Positions 12,051 to 17,525 of a DNA stretch of 17,525 bases are shown here, piece by piece. Every line of letters starts with the position of its first letter. Positions within the stretch are counted from its first letter, which is position 1. Both the position numbers and the translations under genes were made by a program. Below the pieces are notes generated by a model. That model saw only the letters and a program-made list of their open reading frames with translations. It had not been told where the DNA came from and made no database searches. Source of the stretch: a bacterium (GTDB lineage Bacteria > Zixibacteria > MSB-5A5 > GN15 > FEB-12); the NCBI GenBank assembly GCA_030640905.1, contig DAOWIM010000243.1, positions 1-17,525 on the forward strand. The letters are read 5' to 3'.

Positions 12051-14362
12051 TGAGTAGCTGTACCGACAGACGCTTTGAAGATCTCCTCTACGCGTATGAA
12101 TTGGGGATGCTCACCGACGAGGAGCGGCACGATCTTGAGCTTCACGCCATGAACTGCAGTTCCTGTCTGGAAAGTCTCAAAGGTTTCAGCGATACTATCG
12201 AAACTCTCCGAACCGACCCCGACACGCGCCAGACGATTGAGAACCTGGCCGGTGCAGCCAAAAACGACAGCCCCGAGAAAACAACCAGTACTGAGACAGC
12301 GCCTCGAGGCTGGCGACGTCTTGTCGTGGTCTATGCGGCAGCGGCAGCCGTCCTGCTGCTGCTGATCCTCAAGGACTGGCAGTTTGAACTGCGACCGTCG
12401 CACGAAGCAGTTGCGATGGAGAATCGTCTGGTCGTGATGAATTTCGACAACCTGACCGACCCGGACGATTCGGAGAACCTTGCCAGAGTTCTCACCAGTC
12501 TGCTGATAACCGATCTATCTGAATCCGCCTACCTGAAAGTTGTCTCCAACGAACGACTTCACGACATCTTGAAGCTGATTGACCGCGATGGTCACGTATC
12601 ATCCCAGCAAGATATCGCTACCGAGGTCGCCCGATACGCCAGAGCACGGTGGATACTCACCGGAGAGATTGTCCAATCCGAACCAGTCCTGACCGTTACT
12701 GCTTCGGTCATTGATGTTACCTCGGGTGACATCGTAACTTCGGAAAAAGTAATAGCAACGGCGGATGAATCAGTATTCGGATTTGCCGACCGTCTTTCCG
12801 CGGCGGTCAAGAACGATCTTTCGCTTCCCATTGAGGCCGCCTCCGAACCGGATCGAATGGTATCTGAGGTTACTACTAATTCTCCGGAAGCCTACCGGTA
12901 TTTTGTCGAGGCGGTTGACAACTACTACAAGTACTACTGGAACGAGGCCCAGGCAGCGTTTTACGGCGCTCTTGAATTCGATTCTACTTTTGCCATGGCC
13001 TACTACTACCTCTCTGCCCTTGAGACCGGCCAAAAACGCCGCGACATGATTGATCTGGCCTTGAAGTACTCTCATCAAGCAGGCCGACGAAAAAGTTACT
13101 ACATCCGAAGCCTGCACAAAGCCATAAATGACGATGTCGATGCCGCGATGACAGAGCTGCGGAGCCTCATAACCGACTATCCTGATGAAGGTCACGCTCA
13201 CTATCTTCTGGGAAGCTATCTGTACTACCGTCGCCAACACGATGACGCTCTCAGCCATTTTCGTCAGGCTATTGCAATCGACCCACTGGACAAAACGACC
13301 TACAACGCCCTCGCACTCGTGTATGACGTAATCGGAGACTATGAGAAATCGATCTGGGCAATAGACAAGTACATCGAGTTGGCGCCTGATGAGGCCAACT
13401 CATACAGCACCAGAGCGTTAATATACGCCCGTAACGGAAATATTGAGAAGGCTATCGAATCATGGAAAACAGCTCTTGAGATCAAACCCGATTTCCATAC
13501 TGCTCTCAGCTACCTCGGCGACATGTATCTCTTCAAGCGTGAATTTGCGACAGCTGACAGCCTCTTCTACATATTTGATACTCTCAAAACGAACCAACAA
13601 CGTTCCTCCGGTATTTACTATCGAGCACAAACTCAGGTTCATCAGGGCAGATTTGACTCAGCACTTGCGATTCTCGATGAAGGAATCAGATTCGACTTTG
13701 AGACAGAACTTCCGCGCGGCGGCGTGCACAAATGGTTTGCCAGGGCGTTTATCCTTCATGCTCTGGGACGCACCGATGAAGCCATCGCCACCCTCGATAG
13801 CGCGATGACAAAAACACGACAAGCATCAACTCTGGACGATAACTTGAGAGCTGCCAAAATTCAGATGCTGGCTGCCAATGGCAACATCAAGATGGCTGAC
13901 TCTCTGTTGACCGAATTGCTGGTATCGTGCCGGGTTTCGGTAGATCAATGCTACGCCTATCAGTACGCAGCCGGATGCCTGAACTTCTCCACCGGCAACT
14001 ACGACGACGCCATAAGGCACTTCAGGGCTGCCATGGATGAAATAACCACGCGTGATGCTGCCCGGCATTTCATGGGTCACACCATGTTGGCCCGCGCCTA
14101 CCTCGAGAGTGGCAGACTGGCCGAAGCGGTGAAGGAGTTGGAAAATCAGCTCAGTATCTATACGTCTTACCGAGCTTCAATGGGCGTGTGGAGTGTCAAG
14201 CTGCACTACTATCTCGGTACAGCCTACGAGCAGTCTCGATGGTATGACAAAGCCGCCGAACAGTATACCATATTCCTTGAGACCTGGGAAAATGCCGACA
14301 GTGGAATCTGGGAACTGGAAGATGCCGCTACGCGACTGGCTCAACTGAAACAATCACCATAA
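12050..14362 (+). CDS. Membrane anti-sigma factor fused to TolB-N/FlgO-like domain and TPR array
   Basis: 770 residues; the ATG overlaps the sigma-factor stop codon, with GGAGAG just upstream. Residues 1-60 form a zinc-finger anti-sigma domain (LYAYELGMLTDEER, then H32-x3-C36-x2-C39), which in the ZAS family holds the cognate sigma in the cytoplasm. One membrane helix (about 89-107) follows. Residues 126-255 resemble the domain seen N-terminal to TPRs in TolB-N/FlgO/CsgG-like proteins (RLVVMNFDNLTDPDDSENLA, then LLITDLSES and ARWILTGEIVQ), and lie outside the membrane. From about 275 to 765 there are tetratricopeptide repeats, for example HAHYLLGSYLYYRRQHDDAL followed by SHFRQAIAIDP, and AYLESGRLAEAVKELENQLS. 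The TPR face probably senses a periplasmic protein. No protease site is obvious. Domain order is clear; the signal is inferred. Confidence 0.87.
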   Translation: MSSCTDRRFEDLLYAYELGMLTDEERHDLELHAMNCSSCLESLKGFSDTIETLRTDPDTRQTIENLAGAAKNDSPEKTTSTETAPRGWRRLVVVYAAAAAVLLLLILKDWQFELRPSHEAVAMENRLVVMNFDNLTDPDDSENLARVLTSLLITDLSESAYLKVVSNERLHDILKLIDRDGHVSSQQDIATEVARYARARWILTGEIVQSEPVLTVTASVIDVTSGDIVTSEKVIATADESVFGFADRLSAAVKNDLSLPIEAASEPDRMVSEVTTNSPEAYRYFVEAVDNYYKYYWNEAQAAFYGALEFDSTFAMAYYYLSALETGQKRRDMIDLALKYSHQAGRRKSYYIRSLHKAINDDVDAAMTELRSLITDYPDEGHAHYLLGSYLYYRRQHDDALSHFRQAIAIDPLDKTTYNALALVYDVIGDYEKSIWAIDKYIELAPDEANSYSTRALIYARNGNIEKAIESWKTALEIKPDFHTALSYLGDMYLFKREFATADSLFYIFDTLKTNQQRSSGIYYRAQTQVHQGRFDSALAILDEGIRFDFETELPRGGVHKWFARAFILHALGRTDEAIATLDSAMTKTRQASTLDDNLRAAKIQMLAANGNIKMADSLLTELLVSCRVSVDQCYAYQYAAGCLNFSTGNYDDAIRHFRAAMDEITTRDAARHFMGHTMLARAYLESGRLAEAVKELENQLSIYTSYRASMGVWSVKLHYYLGTAYEQSRWYDKAAEQYTIFLETWENADSGIWELEDAATRLAQLKQSP

Positions 14363-14415
14363 CAGCAGTCAGGCTCCGAGAGAAACCCAAACCAACTTAC
14401 CCACCTGTAAACTGT

Positions 14416-14466
14416 ATTAATTAAAGAAGGACCCCATGCCGGGGGAGGGAGAACAGCACAGGGTCC
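14416..14466 (-). terminator. Possible terminator of the multi-PAS gene
   Basis: On the minus strand GGACCC (14466-14461) can pair with GGGTCC (14434-14429), and the stem is followed by TTCTTTAATTAAT. The loop is long (26 bases) with an inner C4/G4 pairing option. It lies about 185 bases after the stop codon at 14650, so a long 3' untranslated region is implied. Confidence 0.35.
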
Positions 14467-14577
14467 GTATTGGCAACACTGATGTGTTATACAGGTTAGA
14501 ATGTCTCGTCGCCATATCTTTTCGTGAAACCCACCACAAGTTTCACTATCACGCTGTCCAGGCACTCAGTGGGACAG
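14467..14577. other. Palindrome-rich intergenic segment, candidate structured RNA
   Basis: Three further dyads follow one another. AACAC-TGAT-GTGTT (14475-14488) is extended by GTAT/ATAC. GTGAAAC (14524-14530) pairs with GTTTCAC (14540-14546). CTGTCC (14554-14559) pairs with GGACAG (14572-14577) around CACT-C-AGTG. The segment sits between convergent genes; no convincing protein is encoded. It could be a 3' untranslated region or a small RNA of either strand. Confidence 0.4.
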
Positions 14578-14629
14578 CTAATATCTGCCCCCAAGATCGT
14601 CATTTTTATGAAATTGTCAATAACTGCAT

Positions 14630-14655
14630 ATTACGTAATTAGTGCGTATCTAATT
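14630..14655. repeat. Two overlapping palindromes at the end of the multi-PAS gene
   Basis: ATTACGTAAT (14630-14639) is a perfect 10-base palindrome. AATTAG (14637-14642) and CTAATT (14650-14655) form an inverted repeat that includes the stop codon of the PAS protein. No T-run follows, so this is not a standard terminator. Confidence 0.4.
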
Positions 14656-17525
14656 TGAGTTCTTATCATTACGCAAAAATGTACTCAAATTCACTGCTTT
14701 ATTGGTAATTTTGAGTTTTTTGCGGATTAGTTCACGATGTTTGTGGATTGTAAGGATCGACAAACTCAGCCTGTCAGCGATTTCTTTTGAAGAAAGACCC
14801 TGTTTTATTAGCTCGCAGATTTCGCTTTCGCGGGGGGTAAGCCCTGCGTAGCGAGTTTCAAAGACGTCTATCTCTTTGGACAATAGTGCATTAAGGTTGT
14901 CTTCGAGGGTATTGAGATCCTTCCTTCGTTTGTCACTGCTGTCTCTTCTCAGCTTTACCAGCAACGGAGAAATGGCCTGCTCAATCTGGCCACAAATCCG
15001 CTGTTTGTAGTCCAGTCTCTCTTTTTCAATATGATCCAGGATTTGCTGGAGAGCGATATTACTTTTGGTCTGCGCCTCGTGCTCGGCCTGTAGCTTCTCT
15101 CCAGCCTCACGGAGTTTCTTCTCTGCTTCTTCGCGTTCTGTAACATCGCGCTGGATGCCTGCGTAGGCAAAAACTACGCCCTGGCTGTCTACCAGCGGAA
15201 ACACGAGCAAGTCGCATGGAAACGTACTGCCATCTTTCCTGCGGTTTAGTGCCACGCCGCTCCATGAAGTACCAGATGAAACAGCTTGATAGATATCCTT
15301 CTGTATGCGTTGCCAATCCGATTCCGCATTAAAAATGTCCGGTGATTGCCCCAAAAGTTCCTCGCTCGAATAGCCATACAAACGCAAAAATGCCTGATTG
15401 GCATAAGTAATCTTTTCAGACAGATCCGTGACAATGATAGCATCGGTTATCTGCTGGGTGATGAGGCTGAGAAGCCGTAGTCTCTCCTCAATCTTCTTGC
15501 GCTCGGTAATATCCTCAGCCGTTCCATCGATATAAAGAGGTACTCCGTTCTCATCGGTGAACAATACCATGTTTAACGACAGAGTTACGACGGAACCATC
15601 CTTGTGCTTGAACTCACTTTCAAAATCAGTCACATAGCCATCGGACTTCAGCTTTTCAACGAACTCCTGCCACGTGCCGGCACCTGTATAGAAATCGACC
15701 GAGCTCATCTGGCTCGTGTCATAATCCGGATCATACCCAAGCATCACCTTTATGGCCGGATTCAGAGATAAAATCGTGCCGTCAATCGCGGTCCGAAATA
15801 TACCAACCGGCACATTGTCGAAAAGACTGCGGTATTTTTCTTCACTATCCCGCAGCGCCTCCTCGGTCCGCTTGCGTTCGGTGACATCAATAATGGCCCC
15901 AGTGGCGCCAATGTAGTTATCATTTTCGTCGAACATGGCTGATACGGAGACGTGTATATGCTTGTGATTGCCCTTTACCGTAACAAGCTCCAGTTCGTAC
16001 TGTGAGTTAATACCATATCGTCGTTTTTCTGATTGGTCAATAATGATTTGCCTTTGGTCCTCCGGAAAATAATCGAACAGGCTGCGTCCGATCAAATGCT
16101 CCATTGAGTCTTCTTCGAATATCGCCACGTAAGCAGGATTGCAGAACCGGATAATTTCGTTTTCGTCAACAATACCGATCCCCTCCTGCACAGAGTTGAA
16201 CAACTCCTGATACTGCGCTTCTGATCTCCGCAGGGCTTCCTCGGCCTGCTTGCGTTCGGTGATATCGGTCACCACTCCAAGAATCGCTTGCGTGCCTCCG
16301 TAACGTATCAGCCTGGTGGTGATAATTGTGTCCAGTACATCGCCCCCTCGGGTCACCAGCCCGCATTCATACGAAGTAACTTCCTGTCCCTTCATGTGGT
16401 CAGCAAGAGCTGCTTTGATGGCCGGAGCGGACGGCGGCGCAATCAATGACATAAAGTCAAAATCGGGTACGTAGAGTTCATCTCGCGCATACTCCATGGC
16501 CTCTTCACAGGCGCGATTGGCATATACAATGCAGCCGTTCTGGTTGATAAAGATCATGCAGGGAGAATGCTCAGCCAGGTTGCGGAACTTCTCCTCGGAA
16601 TCCCGCAGGGCTTCCTCGGCCTGCTTTCGATATTCTATCTCATCCCTCAGCTTCTTGTTCGCCGCTACCAACTCGGCCGTGCGCTCTTTGACCCGCTCAT
16701 CCAATTTGTTGTGGGCTGCCTGCAGAGCCTCCTCTGCCTGTTTTCTCTCGGTTATATCGCGTATGATGCCTATGCCATACCATTGGCCCTGGATATGCGT
16801 AGCCGAGAGAGAAAGTTCCACGGGGATTGCCGTGCCATCCTTGTGTAACCCTGGGAGTTCAAGCGTTTGACCAACGGCAGCACCTTGGCCGCTGGCATGG
16901 AACTTAGGGAACGCTTTATAGTAAGCAGATCGAAGATCTCTCGGAGCCAAAAAATCATGCAGCACGCGGCCAAGGACCTCCTCCGAAGTATATCCGAAAA
17001 TGCGTACCGCAGCCTTGTTCCAGTGGGTCACCTTTCCATCGCCATCGATCATAACAATCGCATCCTGTGCCGATTGGCTGATAGCGGTTAATACCTCTTC
17101 CCGTTCCCGCAAAGCTTCTTCCGCCCGCTTGCGTGCAGTGATATCGCGCGCCATGCCCAGCATACCCGTAAACTTGCCATCTTTATCAAAACGCGGGGTA
17201 ATAATCTGGTGGACAGGGAAGGTCCTGCCGCCCCTGGCTACATAAGTTGGTTCCTCCTCCAACGGTTCCCTGATGGTTATCATGCGTTTGATATTCCGTT
17301 CCATCACTCCTGAGTTCAGGTACTCTTCGGTATGGAATATCCTGATGCTTTCCTTGTTGACCACTTCTTCGGGCTTATAACCCAGCAGTCTCCTGCTCCC
17401 CTCATTCCAATTGACAATAGTTCCGGTTTGATCTGTTGCAACGATGATTTCCTCGGTGGCACTGTCCATGATACCCTGCAGCGCCTGCGACGTCTTCCTT
17501 AACGTCTCCTCGGTCAGTATCTGTC
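14650..17525 (-). CDS. Multi-PAS sensor protein with C-terminal LuxR-type HTH, 5' end cut by the window
   Basis: The frame is open to the right edge: 18 codons precede the ATG at 17469 and read as a linker (LRKTSQALQGI) of the kind before a PAS domain, so the start is outside. Numbering from that ATG, six PAS domains are seen: about 1-113, 125-243, 293-405, 417-532, 546-655 and 668-778. Each ends in a (D/V)(I/V)TER-type PAC motif and is joined by helical linkers (KQAEEALRDSEEKF). Residues 243-290 and 780-868 are likely coiled coils. The C-terminus is a LuxR/FixJ DNA-binding domain (873-932: GLTPRESEICELIKQGLSSK, then EIADRLSLSILTIHKHRELI). No histidine kinase, receiver or GGDEF domain and no membrane helix is visible. 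It is probably a soluble one-component regulator; ligands of the PAS domains are not readable. It converges with the TPR gene. Confidence 0.92.
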   Translation of the reverse strand, partial: QILTEETLRKTSQALQGIMDSATEEIIVATDQTGTIVNWNEGSRRLLGYKPEEVVNKESIRIFHTEEYLNSGVMERNIKRMITIREPLEEEPTYVARGGRTFPVHQIITPRFDKDGKFTGMLGMARDITARKRAEEALREREEVLTAISQSAQDAIVMIDGDGKVTHWNKAAVRIFGYTSEEVLGRVLHDFLAPRDLRSAYYKAFPKFHASGQGAAVGQTLELPGLHKDGTAIPVELSLSATHIQGQWYGIGIIRDITERKQAEEALQAAHNKLDERVKERTAELVAANKKLRDEIEYRKQAEEALRDSEEKFRNLAEHSPCMIFINQNGCIVYANRACEEAMEYARDELYVPDFDFMSLIAPPSAPAIKAALADHMKGQEVTSYECGLVTRGGDVLDTIITTRLIRYGGTQAILGVVTDITERKQAEEALRRSEAQYQELFNSVQEGIGIVDENEIIRFCNPAYVAIFEEDSMEHLIGRSLFDYFPEDQRQIIIDQSEKRRYGINSQYELELVTVKGNHKHIHVSVSAMFDENDNYIGATGAIIDVTERKRTEEALRDSEEKYRSLFDNVPVGIFRTAIDGTILSLNPAIKVMLGYDPDYDTSQMSSVDFYTGAGTWQEFVEKLKSDGYVTDFESEFKHKDGSVVTLSLNMVLFTDENGVPLYIDGTAEDITERKKIEERLRLLSLITQQITDAIIVTDLSEKITYANQAFLRLYGYSSEELLGQSPDIFNAESDWQRIQKDIYQAVSSGTSWSGVALNRRKDGSTFPCDLLVFPLVDSQGVVFAYAGIQRDVTEREEAEKKLREAGEKLQAEHEAQTKSNIALQQILDHIEKERLDYKQRICGQIEQAISPLLVKLRRDSSDKRRKDLNTLEDNLNALLSKEIDVFETRYAGLTPRESEICELIKQGLSSKEIADRLSLSILTIHKHRELIRKKLKITNKAVNLSTFLRNDKNSN
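16228..16626. repeat. Identical 24-base direct repeats in PAS linkers
   Basis: The 24 bases at 16228-16251 and 16603-16626 are identical and encode the linker (K)QAEEALR in two successive PAS units, 375 bases apart. Other linkers carry diverged copies. This fits recent internal duplication or gene conversion and is a possible site for loss or gain of a PAS unit. Confidence 0.8.

Noticed and set aside
12770..13258. 162-codon minus-strand frame inside the TPR gene
   Set aside because: It is antisense to a clearly coding TPR region with a long frame, and its translation has no recognisable features.
14436..14642. 68-codon plus-strand frame with AAGGA before the ATG
   Set aside because: The ribosome-like site is part of the GGACCC dyad, the translation is rich in His/Cys without pattern, and several palindromes cross it. 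A structured non-coding region explains it better, though a small protein is not excluded.
14650..17525. Histidine kinase
   Set aside because: Multi-PAS proteins are often kinases, but no H-box, N-box or G-box is present; the C-terminus is a LuxR helix-turn-helix.
1..17525. Mobile elements, tRNA or rRNA genes
   Set aside because: No transposase, integrase, terminal inverted repeat with target duplication, cloverleaf or rRNA signature was seen on either strand.

Overview
The window looks like chromosomal DNA of a free-living bacterium of the FCB superphylum, most likely a Zixibacteria-like lineage. This is inferred from protein style, not from a marker gene. Secreted proteins carry dockerin-like calcium loops of the type NxNGD...NIxDITYLVDYLFG, thrombospondin type 3 repeats, a YPNPF/FlgD-like Ig domain and a PEP-CTERM tail. 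These are mixed with standard housekeeping-type genes that mostly have clear Shine-Dalgarno sites. GC content is moderate. I see no insertion sequence, tRNA, rRNA, CRISPR array or phage gene.

Layout. 1-609 (+): 3' end of an aconitase/isopropylmalate dehydratase family gene that appears to lack one cluster-ligating cysteine. 627-995 (-): small two-helix membrane protein. 1134-1694 (+): RimL-type GNAT acetyltransferase with a textbook promoter. 1690-1760: four tandem palindromes between convergent genes. 1767-3077 (-): secreted dockerin-like/FlgD-like protein. 3291-3881 (-): PEP-CTERM protein with its own terminator. 4169-5401 (-): YbdG-type mechanosensitive channel. 5655-6260 (-): small exported acidic protein resembling YggN/DUF2884. 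6386-7144 (-): second GNAT-like protein, divergent from 7328-7846 (+), a flavin reductase-like protein, which is followed by 7884-8780 (+), an EamA transporter.

8796-9842 (-) and 10038-11330 (-) are two separately terminated secreted proteins that share a Cys-bracketed TSP3 plus double-dockerin C-terminus on different N-terminal domains (FN3-like versus beta-propeller). Divergent from the second is a two-gene unit, 11430-12050 and 12050-14362 (+). It encodes an ECF-type sigma factor and a 770-residue membrane protein that fuses an anti-sigma zinc finger, one membrane helix, a TolB-N/FlgO-like domain and a long TPR array. A structured 287-base gap separates it from 14650-17525 (-), the 3' part of a protein with at least six PAS domains and a C-terminal LuxR helix-turn-helix but no kinase domain.

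The most interesting proposal is a cell-surface module: a sigma/anti-sigma-TPR sensor divergently paired with a secreted propeller-TSP3-dockerin protein, beside a paralogous surface protein and a multi-PAS transcription regulator. The linkage is an inference from adjacency. The most unusual purely sequence-level signals are the four covarying tandem palindromes (1690-1760), the structured leaders at 3107-3157 and 9842-9891, the palindrome-rich gap at 14429-14577, and the missing cysteine in the first gene.
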